64,000 bases of DNA from [Eubacterium] yurii (lineage in GTDB: Bacteria > Bacillota > Clostridia > Peptostreptococcales > Filifactoraceae). Numbering within the stretch: the first letter of the stretch is position 1; each line of letters opens with the position of its first letter. Shown one piece after another: positions 1-7,412 of this stretch. Under the pieces are notes generated by a model. That model had not been told where the DNA came from. It saw only the letters and a program-made list of their open reading frames with translations, and ran no database searches. The position numbers were made by a program, and so were the translations under genes. The DNA lies in contig FUZS01000014.1 in NCBI GenBank assembly GCA_900167215.1, positions 31,643 through 95,642 on the forward strand, written 5' to 3'.

Positions 1-405
1 TGTAGGAATAGGATTAGGACTTTGAGTCACCTTCATAGTTCTTGCATGATAAGTCAATACATAATTATCAGTTCCGCCAAAATTACTTGAAGGTAAAGTT
101 GCTGTCAATGTTAGTGTGGCAGGATCGTATACATAAGTCGCTCCACCAGGATTTCCCTTTGAAGCCTTCAACATCTTTTCCATGTCACCAGCTATTTGAC
201 TTGTATTTCCATTATAATCCGATAATGAAGAATTTATAGAAAACATCATAGATCTAAAGTTTCCTTCAAAAACCCTAATTCTTGATACCTTTGTTGAGTC
301 CATATATCTTGGTACTGCAAGCAACATAAGCAATCCCAATATAGCCACTACCGCCAATAATTCTATTAGTGTAAACCCTCTCTGTTTTTTAAATTTTGTT
401 TTCAT
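1..405 (-). CDS. Type IV pilin-like / pseudopilin protein (partial, 3' end outside window)
   Basis: The reading frame is open from an ATG at 405 to the window edge (135 codons, no stop seen), so the C-terminus is missing. The N-terminus is a class III prepilin signal: a short basic leader, then RGFTLIELLAVVAILGLLML. Prepilin peptidase should cut between Gly and Phe, and the conserved Glu is at mature position 5. The hydrophobic helix (about residues 11-30) anchors the subunit in the membrane and pilus core. An AGGAGC Shine-Dalgarno lies about 9 nt upstream. Such proteins build type IV pili or type II secretion/competence pseudopili; the visible part does not say which. Confidence 0.88.
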   Translation of the reverse strand, partial: MKTKFKKQRGFTLIELLAVVAILGLLMLLAVPRYMDSTKVSRIRVFEGNFRSMMFSINSSLSDYNGNTSQIAGDMEKMLKASKGNPGGATYVYDPATLTLTATLPSSNFGGTDNYVLTYHARTMKVTQSPNPIPT

Positions 406-670
406 ATCATTTGCTCCTATATAGTCTAAAATTAATTGTACCGATACAAAATATAATTTCAAATAATTTTTCTAGTATAATAGTATCACACTTTTTATAT
501 TTTGTCCACTATTTTTTATACTTTTTTCATATTTTTTAAAAAATAGTATTTAATCCCTATTTTTATAAATGTTTATACCTATAAAAATATATTTTTAAAG
601 TATAATTTTTTATATATTTAAATCTAAAGTTTAAATTTTTTAAAAAATTTTGTGTTTTTAAAATATTAGA
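406..670. other. AT-rich intergenic stretch without a recognisable gene
   Basis: Between the pilin start and the tRNA promoter the DNA is extremely AT-rich with long A and T runs. I see no convincing reading frame, RNA gene or strong terminator beyond the pilin ribosome binding site. The pilin promoter presumably lies here on the minus strand, but I cannot place it with confidence. Confidence 0.4.
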
Positions 671-671
671 C

Positions 672-700
672 TTGACATATGGAGATAATTTTTGTATAAT
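672..700 (+). promoter_or_regulatory. Consensus sigma-A promoter of tRNA-Leu
   Basis: TTGACA at 672-677 and TATAAT at 695-700 are separated by exactly 17 bp. Both hexamers are perfect consensus. The tRNA starts 13 nt after the -10 box. Confidence 0.93.
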
Positions 701-713
701 ATGCAAGTAACTT

Positions 714-800
714 GTCGAAATGGCGGAACTGGCAGACGCACTGGACTCAAAATCCAGCGGTAGCGATACCGTGAGGGTTCGATTCCCTCTTTCGGCACCA
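714..800 (+). tRNA. tRNA-Leu (anticodon CAA)
   Basis: An 87-nt class II tRNA. The acceptor stem GTCGAAA pairs with TTTCGGC (one G-T pair). The anticodon stem CTGGA/TCCAG encloses loop CTCAAAA, giving anticodon CAA, which reads UUG. A long variable arm (CGGTAGCGATACCG) and a T arm with GGTTCGATTCC follow. The CCA end is encoded. It is a single gene with its own promoter and terminator. Confidence 0.97.
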
Positions 801-811
801 ATAATAAAAAG

Positions 812-858
812 AAATGCTGATATTAACTTCTAAACTTGTTGATATCAGCATTTTTTAT
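812..858 (+). terminator. Rho-independent terminator after tRNA-Leu
   Basis: A 12-bp perfect stem (AAATGCTGATAT at 812-823 with ATATCAGCATTT at 842-853) is followed by a T-rich tail. Confidence 0.85.
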
Positions 859-1057
859 TGTTTTTATCTACTTTTTGGTTAAATAATATTTTTATATTAA
901 ATTCTATTTAAACTATGGATTTTATACTTGTTATACTCTTTAGTATATCTTTTGTTAATAAACTTTTAGTGCATCAATTTTAATAAAATAATTCCATTAT
1001 TCTATTAGATTTTAGTATTAGATGAAACACTAACAAAAAATATTGAACTTTTAATAA

Positions 1058-1570
1058 CTATAATTTTATTTTATTGGAACTATTATCAAAAATTTTATAC
1101 TTATTTTCTGCTTTTCTTGACCAAAATTTACAAATATCAAATTTGTATTTTTCTAATTTACTTAAAACTTTCCTATCATTTTTTATAAAATAATCCTTAA
1201 ATTCAGATTTAGTTTTTGAATCAAATAATTTCTTTATATTTCCAACAGTTGTAGAATATAGTATTTCCTCTTCAAAGTTTTTTACTTGAGGAATTAGTAC
1301 AATATCCTTTATATTTTTTGACTTTTTTAGAATATTTATATTTATTTTTAACCTATCAATTTTATCTTCAGTATAAACATCAGTGTCAAAAACTAAAACT
1401 ATACAAGTCTTAGGTGGATATAACCTTAATCTAGCTTTTGTTACTTTTTCTTGTAGTGGATTAAAAATATAAATAAGCCCGGAAGCAATATATTCATTTT
1501 TTATAGCTTGAATTAAAATTTTTTCACATTCACCTTCAACCAAATATATTATTTTATCGCTTTTATTCAT
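1058..1570 (-). CDS. Small TOPRIM-like protein paired with an AAA ATPase (putative defence effector)
   Basis: A 170-residue protein with TOPRIM-fold hallmarks: a first beta strand leading to EGECE (about residues 12-16), then a hydrophobic strand ending in the DTD pair (VLVFDTDV, about residues 58-65). These acidic residues normally bind Mg2+ in OLD-type nucleases, RloB and related proteins. Its start overlaps the end of the upstream ATPase by 8 nt, so the two are translationally coupled and probably form one complex. An AGAGG Shine-Dalgarno precedes the ATG. ATPase plus TOPRIM pairs are known from AbiL, PARIS and related phage-defence systems. I cannot assign this protein to one of them; at 170 residues it is shorter than the AriB/DUF4435 partner as I recall it. 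The nuclease role is inferred. Confidence 0.72.
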   Translation of the reverse strand: MNKSDKIIYLVEGECEKILIQAIKNEYIASGLIYIFNPLQEKVTKARLRLYPPKTCIVLVFDTDVYTEDKIDRLKININILKKSKNIKDIVLIPQVKNFEEEILYSTTVGNIKKLFDSKTKSEFKDYFIKNDRKVLSKLEKYKFDICKFWSRKAENKYKIFDNSSNKIKL

Positions 1571-2669
1571 TTCTTTGTACCTCTAATTCAAATATTTTAT
1601 CTAAATCCGGAGCACAAGAAAAGATATCATTCTTAACAGCATTATATAAAGACGTTTCATCTTTTTTAATATAATCTTGTGGATACATTGCTTCCATATA
1701 TGGTTTTTTTCTTAAAAATGTAAAGCTATGTTTTGGTAAATCCATATCTAAAATTTCGCTATTGTGAGTTGTAAAGAAAAGTTGACTTCTATCATGTAAC
1801 GAAGAAATCATTACACTTATCAGTGCCTTTTCAACTTCTGTGTGTATGAAAGAAAATTTTTCATCACAATAATAAAAACCATTAGCATTTTTTATTATCG
1901 CACTTAACATTTTAGCTATTGTTATACCTGATTTAGTTCCACTAGATAGTCTAGTACTATCTACAACTTCTCCATTTTGAATTATTATTTTTTCACCACT
2001 CTTTTCTATAAAAAATGAATTTTCTACTTGTTCTAATTTTTTTACAGAAATTATATCAGAATCTAAAACCATCAGAGTCTTTTCTAGTATCTTTAAATCA
2101 AAACTTGAGTCATCTATAGAAAATCTTTCTTCCCTTCCGTCTGTTAACTCAAAATACCACCCAAAGTTAGGAATTGATTTTAATTTATCTATATTTGAAA
2201 TATCTTTATCAAATTCAAGTAATTTAAACTTTTTCATACAACTTTCGTATGAATCTTTTTTAGTTATATTAGATTTATATACATTAATCATATAATCTAA
2301 ATTTTCAATAGTCTTTGATATTACATTTTTTTTAAGATTACATGATACTCTATAAAGTACATCATCTTCTAATAAAAAATCTATTTTAAAACTGGCTTCC
2401 TTTTTAATATCATTTATCGAATTTTCAATACTAGATATTTGTCCTTTAGAAATAAAGTTAAATATATACATCAATATTTTCCCAAGAGACGTTTTTCCTG
2501 AAGCATTACTACCCATTATTATATTCACTTTTTTATATCTAAAATTAGGTTTATTCTGTAAGTATTCATAATCTATTGAAGAGTTAACTATTTTTTTTGG
2601 ATATGAAAAATTTATTTTAAAATCTTTAAAAGCCATTAAATTATTTACTTCTAAATTCATAATTATCAT
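1563..2669 (-). CDS. AAA/SMC-like ATPase (AAA_15/AAA_21 type) of putative anti-phage pair
   Basis: A 368-residue ABC/SMC-type ATPase of the kind found in OLD and abortive-infection systems. Visible motifs are Walker A GSNASGKT (residues 53-60), ABC-like signature LSSGT (241-245), a Walker B-like strand with YYCDEK (266-271), and the switch histidine in FFTTHNSE (around 302). The N-terminus is a typical MNLEVNNLMAFKDF strand-turn start. The ATG at 2669 has an AGAGGTG Shine-Dalgarno 7 nt upstream. The TOPRIM-like gene follows directly with an 8-nt overlap. In related systems the ATPase senses phage proteins or DNA and releases or activates the TOPRIM effector; that role here is inference from organisation and motifs. 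Confidence 0.8.
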   Translation of the reverse strand: MIIMNLEVNNLMAFKDFKINFSYPKKIVNSSIDYEYLQNKPNFRYKKVNIIMGSNASGKTSLGKILMYIFNFISKGQISSIENSINDIKKEASFKIDFLLEDDVLYRVSCNLKKNVISKTIENLDYMINVYKSNITKKDSYESCMKKFKLLEFDKDISNIDKLKSIPNFGWYFELTDGREERFSIDDSSFDLKILEKTLMVLDSDIISVKKLEQVENSFFIEKSGEKIIIQNGEVVDSTRLSSGTKSGITIAKMLSAIIKNANGFYYCDEKFSFIHTEVEKALISVMISSLHDRSQLFFTTHNSEILDMDLPKHSFTFLRKKPYMEAMYPQDYIKKDETSLYNAVKNDIFSCAPDLDKIFELEVQRNE

Positions 2670-2956
2670 AAAATTTCACCTCTCTCCTATAGTTAATTAA
2701 GATATTACTTCTTTTTTGTAGAACAAATATACCATTAACTACAAAATTAGTCAACCGGTTGTTTAAATTTTATGCTCAATTTTAAGCAAGTATTAATATT
2801 TTTTAAAAGTGTTGCACTTAACTTGATAATCTATCCTCAATTTATTTCATCTATAGATTAGATAAACAAATAGTATAGAGATTTTTTCTCTTATAAACAG
2901 TAGGAGCTTTATTGTTTTATACGAGTTTCTCAATCAAGAACTACCTTAAATCAAAA
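2670..2956. other. Intergenic region upstream of the ATPase/TOPRIM pair
   Basis: This AT-rich spacer lies between the ileS terminator and the ATPase start. It contains the ATPase ribosome binding site (AGAGGTG near 2678) and presumably its promoter. I see no coding frame or structured RNA. Confidence 0.4.
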
Positions 2957-3002
2957 AAAATAGAAGGATGTAAAGTTCATTTATTTTACATCCCTCTATT
3001 TA
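2957..3002 (-). terminator. Terminator of ileS
   Basis: On the minus strand, AAATAGAGGGATGTAAA and TTTACATCCTTCTATTT form a 17-bp stem with one mismatch, followed by a run of T. It sits 15 nt downstream of the ileS stop. Confidence 0.85.
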
Positions 3003-3016
3003 TTAAACCCTATTTT

Positions 3017-6000
3017 CTATTTTACTTTATTTATCAATATCTTAGCTGAGTGTCCGTTTAGAATTTCTTCTTTTCCGTCGCATGAGCTGTCAAAGTCTAT
3101 CTTTACTGCCAATGTTTCATCTTTGATAAAGTCTTCAAAAGCTTTTATAGCTTCTTGCAATTCCTCATCAAGACTGCAAGTTATCTCTATCTTATCCATC
3201 ATTTCATATTCGTTATTCTTTCTTGTTTGTTGGACTTTTGAGATGAATTCTCTTGCATATCCCTCTTGTATCAATTCTTTGCTTAGGTTTGTATCCAGCA
3301 CTATAAATAGCCCTTCATCAGCACCAACATCATAGCCTTCTTTAGCCTTTACATTTATCAGGAAGTCCTCTTTGGCAAGTATTGTATCTTCTCCATTCAA
3401 ATTGAAAGTAATAGAGCCTTTTTCATCCAAAGTATCAACTATTTCTTTGGCATCTGTTGTTGCCAAAACTTGACCTAAAGGTTTTAATTTTGCGCCTAAT
3501 TTTTTACCAAGTGTTGCAAAGTTAGGTTTTACATCATAGTTCATAAAGCTTGTTATATCGCTTGAAAACTCAATTTCTTTTACGTTAAGCTCTTCTTTTA
3601 TAAGTTGTGTAAGCTCTCCTATTGTCTTTTGATTCTTTGCATCAAGAACTACCTTTGCTATAGGTTGTCTTACCTTTATCTTGGCCTCTTCTCTTGAAGC
3701 TCTGCCAAGTTTTACAAGGTTTTTGACCATGTCCATCTTGTTTTCAAGAGCTAAATCCACCTTAGAGGCATCAAATTGAGGATAGTAAGATAGATGGACT
3801 GATTTTTCACCTGTAAGTTTGATATACATTTCATCTGACAAGAACGGTGCAAAAGGAGCAACAAGCTGTGTAATTCCCTTTAGCACTTCAAATGTAGTAA
3901 TGTACACCGACTTTTTGTCCAATGTCATCTCTGTCCCCCAGAATCTTCTTCTACTTCTTCTTATATACCAGTTTGAGAATACTTCATTGACAAATTCTTG
4001 AATTTCTCTTACAGCCTTAGTCATATCGTAAACCTCAAGCTGTTTTACCACATAGTCTACAAGGTTGTTATATTTTGAAAGTAGCCATCTGTCAAGCTCG
4101 CTCCTTTGTTCATAAGGCACATCTATTGACTTGATGTCTATGTCATCTGTATTTGCATATAATACAAAGAAATTGTATATATTCTTTATTGTGCTGAAGA
4201 ATTTACTTTGTACTTCTTTAAGTCCGTCTATATCAAATTTTGTAGGAGACCATGCAGGAGAAACATAAAGCAAATACCATCTCAATGCATCAGCTCCGTA
4301 TTGTTCGAAGAGTTCGAAAGGATCTACGGTATTTCCCTTAGACTTACTCATTTTCTTACCGTTTTTGTCAAGTATAAGGTCGTTGACAAGTACGTTCTTA
4401 TAAGGCGATACTCCATCTACATAAGTTGCAATTGCAATAAGTGAGTAGAACCATCCTCTTGTTTGGTCTATACCCTCGCATATAAAGTCCGCAGGGAAGT
4501 TTTCTTTGAACACTTCTTTGTTTTCAAACGGATAATGCAACTGTGCATAAGGCATTGAACCTGAGTCAAACCAGCAGTCAATTACATCTTTTACCCTGTG
4601 CATAGTCTTAGCGCAGTGAGGACATTTGATAGTGACATCATCTACATATGGTCTGTGCAGTTCGATATTTTCATCTATATCTTCTATAGCCTTTTGGGCA
4701 AGCTCTGCTCTTGAGCCTATAGACTCCTTGTGTCCACATTCGTCACACACCCAAATATTTAGCGGTGTACCCCAATATCTTGAACGGGAAATAGCCCAGT
4801 CATTCAAATTTTCAAGCCAGTTGCCAAATCTCTTTTCTCCTATAAATTGTGGGAACCAATTTACTGAGTTGTTATTTTCTATCAGCTTTTCCTTAAATTT
4901 AGTGACTTCTATATAGTAGCTTGGCTTTGCATAGTAAATAAGAGGTGTTTGACATCTCCAACAGTGCGGATAGTTGTGTACCATCTTTTCTTTTGAATAT
5001 ATCTTATTTTCAGTAGCAAGATATTTAATAATGTCTACTTGCAGTTCATCATCAGTTACAGATCTGCCTTCCCAAGGAGTAGCTGTATATTTTCCGTCAT
5101 CTCCTACAGGATTGAGTACCGGCATATTGTATTTTTTTCCGACCTTATAGTCATCTTCACCAAAAGCAGGAGCAGTATGCACTATACCTGTACCGTCTTC
5201 AGTAGTTACAAAGTCTCCCAGCATTACAAAAAATGCCTTTTCATTTGTAGTAACAAATGGCATTAGTTGCTCATACTCTTGATACTCCAAGTCTGTTCCC
5301 TTCATTTCTTCCAACACTTCGTAGTCACTCTTAAGCACTGACGGAGCAAGGGTCTTTGAAAGATAGTATATTTCGTCATTTTGCTTAGCTTTAACGTATG
5401 TTTCAGTAGGAGAAACTGTAAGACCTACATTGGCTGCAAGCGTCCATGGAGTTGTCGTCCAAGCAAGAAAATACTCGTTTTGAGTGTTTTTCTTCTTGAA
5501 TTTTGCTATTAGGGTATTAGTTTTTACTTCCTTATAACCTTGTGATACCTCGTGTGAAGCAAGTCCAGTCCCACATCTTGGACAGTAAGGAAGTATCTTA
5601 TGTCCTTCATAGATTAGATTGTCCTTGAACATCTTATCAAGTATCCACCACTCTGTTTCTATATAGTTGTTATCAAGAGTGATGTAAGGATTGTCAAGGT
5701 CTATAAGATAGCCCATTCTTTGAGTCATCTTTCTCCATAGACTTTCATATTCAAAAACTGAATCTCTACATTCCTTGTTGAACTTTTCTATACCATACTG
5801 CTCAATTTCCTGCTTAGAAGAAAGTGAAAGTTTTTTCTCCACTTCTATTTCAACAGGCAGACCATGAGTATCCCATCCTGCTTTTCTCTTTACCTGATAG
5901 CCCCTCATAGTCTTGTATCTGCATACAGAGTCTTTGAGCGTCCTTGCTATTACGTGATGTATACCCGGCTTACCGTTAGCTGTAGGAGGTCCTTCATAAA

Positions 6001-6127
6001 ATATAAACTTTTCCTTATCTTGCCTTTCGTCTATACTTGCTGAGAGCAAATCAATCTTATCCCAGTTTTCAATTACCTTGTTTTCGTTGTCGCTTATGCT
6101 TTGATTGTAAAGATTTTCAAACTTCAA
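3017..6127 (-). CDS. ileS: Isoleucyl-tRNA synthetase
   Basis: This cytoplasmic class Ia synthetase charges tRNA-Ile. At 1,036 residues it is complete. The HIGH-type motif appears as GPPTANGKPGIHH (about residues 46-58), the editing (CP1) domain has the TTPWTL segment, and the KMSKS loop is in NGKKMSKSKGN near residue 595. A WFDSGS motif and an anticodon-binding domain follow. Length and the GIHH signature fit the longer IleS2 (eukaryote-like) group, in which natural mupirocin tolerance has been described; tolerance here is untested inference. The ATG at 6127 is preceded by AAAGGGG. The gene is transcribed alone, behind an unusually long leader with a T-box, and ends at a strong terminator. 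Confidence 0.98.
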   Translation of the reverse strand: MKFENLYNQSISDNENKVIENWDKIDLLSASIDERQDKEKFIFYEGPPTANGKPGIHHVIARTLKDSVCRYKTMRGYQVKRKAGWDTHGLPVEIEVEKKLSLSSKQEIEQYGIEKFNKECRDSVFEYESLWRKMTQRMGYLIDLDNPYITLDNNYIETEWWILDKMFKDNLIYEGHKILPYCPRCGTGLASHEVSQGYKEVKTNTLIAKFKKKNTQNEYFLAWTTTPWTLAANVGLTVSPTETYVKAKQNDEIYYLSKTLAPSVLKSDYEVLEEMKGTDLEYQEYEQLMPFVTTNEKAFFVMLGDFVTTEDGTGIVHTAPAFGEDDYKVGKKYNMPVLNPVGDDGKYTATPWEGRSVTDDELQVDIIKYLATENKIYSKEKMVHNYPHCWRCQTPLIYYAKPSYYIEVTKFKEKLIENNNSVNWFPQFIGEKRFGNWLENLNDWAISRSRYWGTPLNIWVCDECGHKESIGSRAELAQKAIEDIDENIELHRPYVDDVTIKCPHCAKTMHRVKDVIDCWFDSGSMPYAQLHYPFENKEVFKENFPADFICEGIDQTRGWFYSLIAIATYVDGVSPYKNVLVNDLILDKNGKKMSKSKGNTVDPFELFEQYGADALRWYLLYVSPAWSPTKFDIDGLKEVQSKFFSTIKNIYNFFVLYANTDDIDIKSIDVPYEQRSELDRWLLSKYNNLVDYVVKQLEVYDMTKAVREIQEFVNEVFSNWYIRRSRRRFWGTEMTLDKKSVYITTFEVLKGITQLVAPFAPFLSDEMYIKLTGEKSVHLSYYPQFDASKVDLALENKMDMVKNLVKLGRASREEAKIKVRQPIAKVVLDAKNQKTIGELTQLIKEELNVKEIEFSSDITSFMNYDVKPNFATLGKKLGAKLKPLGQVLATTDAKEIVDTLDEKGSITFNLNGEDTILAKEDFLINVKAKEGYDVGADEGLFIVLDTNLSKELIQEGYAREFISKVQQTRKNNEYEMMDKIEITCSLDEELQEAIKAFEDFIKDETLAVKIDFDSSCDGKEEILNGHSAKILINKVK

Positions 6128-6480
6128 TTTTAGCCCCTTTCATATATTTATAATAAACCTGTTCGACAATATTAAAAAATAATAACATATAATGCAACTT
6201 TTTAGGAAAGTCCATTTATTAAAGTGCATAGTTCAAAAAAATATTCGAACAAGTCTGATAAAGCTTGTTAAATACAAAATTCAAAATAATATGTCAGCTT
6301 TTTTTATGCTTCTTTTAAAAGATAAATACTGATCTTTGTTTATAAATCTTCTGAATTAATTGACTACATTTAAGTTTAGTTATTTATTGCGTATACTGTT
6401 TTAAATTCGTTTATAATGATTTTAATAAAAATAATGTAATTATATAAGTTTTATAAGTTCAATAGAATTTTGAATTATTA
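6128..6480. other. Untranslated leader segment between inserted repeat and ileS
   Basis: About 350 nt of AT-rich sequence lie between the ileS start and the repeat at 6481. There is no reading frame. Imperfect inverted segments such as TTCGAACAAGTCT near 6243 and GTTCGACAAT near 6153 occur, and the first motif recurs near 18212, so part of this may be a degraded repeat. Confidence 0.35.
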
Positions 6481-6597
6481 ATACTAAAAAGCTATCAAAA
6501 AGCCTTGTAATTTTATTACAGTAAGATTATTGATAATCTGCAAAACGAATAATTTACTAATAATAACAATCTTGATATTATAAATGGCGATTAGTAT
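6481..6597. repeat. MITE-like repeat, family A copy between T-box and ileS
   Basis: A 117-bp element that begins ATACTAAAAAGCTATCAAAA and ends ATAAATGGCGATTAGTAT. A copy with the same ends and a related body is at 61103-61218, and a partial copy starts at 38896. Elements with the same ends but another body are at 20400 and 21926. Its position between a T-box and its gene suggests insertion into the leader. Confidence 0.75.
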
Positions 6598-6665
6598 AAA
6601 ATATCTCCATAGATTTAGAAGTATTAGTATTCAGTATAAAATTCATCAGATATAGACAATGTCTT

Positions 6666-6935
6666 CCTAAAAACAAAAAAAGTCCCGCAAAAATTGCAGG
6701 ACGAATTTACTCGCTATACCACCCCAAAAGGCATAATAAAGATGACTTATCATCAATGTCGTCTAACGCACGACAAACGGAGAAATCTACTTGCTAATAT
6801 AAGCTTTCGATTACCCTGCAAAAAGGTGATTTTCCAATTAATAGCCTATCCTGTCTCTCAGCATTATGACAGGTTCTCTGTAGTAGTTTTTTAACTGTAC
6901 TCTTCCTTTTTTTCGCATAGATATTAATTTGTATT
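6666..6935 (-). ncRNA. T-box riboswitch (ileS leader)
   Basis: On the minus strand the T-box core reads GGGGTGGTATAGCGAG (revcomp of about 6710-6726), close to the AGGGTGGNACCGCG consensus. It is followed by a terminator stem GTCCTGCAATTTTTGCGGGAC and T7. Upstream there is a Stem I with an AGAGA element and a paired CCTGTC...GACAGG arm, and an AUU triplet in TATTAATTGG that could be the isoleucine specifier. Uncharged tRNA-Ile should pair with specifier and T-box and prevent termination. The next gene downstream is ileS, about 540 nt away. Confidence 0.88.
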
Positions 6936-6947
6936 GAATTCCATATA

Positions 6948-6976
6948 ATTCTATAATAATTATACAAAAAAGTCAA
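6948..6976 (-). promoter_or_regulatory. Promoter of the ileS T-box leader
   Basis: On the minus strand, TTGACT (6971-6976) and TAGAAT (6948-6953) are 17 bp apart, just upstream of the T-box Stem I. The sequence upstream of the -35 is shared with a second promoter at 7207-7235. Confidence 0.75.
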
Positions 6977-7092
6977 TATCTTTTATACTCTATTCAAACT
7001 ACTTTAATTTAATACTTAAATTTATAAATATAGTTATTCTCAAAATTTATAAATTAATTTAACTATAAAAAACTGATACAGTATTTTAAGTT

Positions 7093-7205
7093 AAAACAAA
7101 AAATTTAGACATATCAAATGATATGCCTACAGTGTCCTTAACGAATAAGTCTCTTTTTCTCCTTAAATAACACATCCTTAACTGATAAGGCTTTTGTTAC
7201 AATAT
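7093..7205 (-). ncRNA. Candidate small RNA with own promoter and terminator
   Basis: A minus-strand unit about 110 nt long. It has two small hairpins with related sequence, CCTTA-TCAGT-TAAGG (around 7179-7193) and CTTA-TTCG-TTAAG (around 7138-7151), then a terminator hairpin (AGACATATCAAATGATATGCCT on the plus strand split over 7107-7128) and a T-rich tail. There is no credible reading frame. I do not recognise the RNA family. It could be a trans-acting RNA or an orphan leader. Confidence 0.5.
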
Positions 7206-7206
7206 G

Positions 7207-7235
7207 AGAATACTACATTTATGCTCTTTTGTCAA
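7207..7235 (-). promoter_or_regulatory. Promoter of candidate small RNA
   Basis: Minus-strand TTGACA (7230-7235) and TATTCT (7207-7212) are 17 bp apart. The segment around and upstream of the -35 box repeats the one at the T-box promoter. Confidence 0.7.
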
Positions 7236-7412
7236 TATCTTTTATACTCTATATAATTTATAGTACAAGTTTTCTTTAAAAAAATAGCTTTAATTTTTCT
7301 TTAATACCATATTAAAGGGACTATGAATAACGAAAATTCCATTCTCATAGTCCCTGCTTATCACCTTTACTTTTCTATATTTACAATAAGTTTATGATTT
7401 GTATTTTAATCT

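Noticed and set aside
42..239. A 65-codon plus-strand frame
   Set aside because: It is antisense to the pilin gene, whose N-terminal signal is unmistakable.
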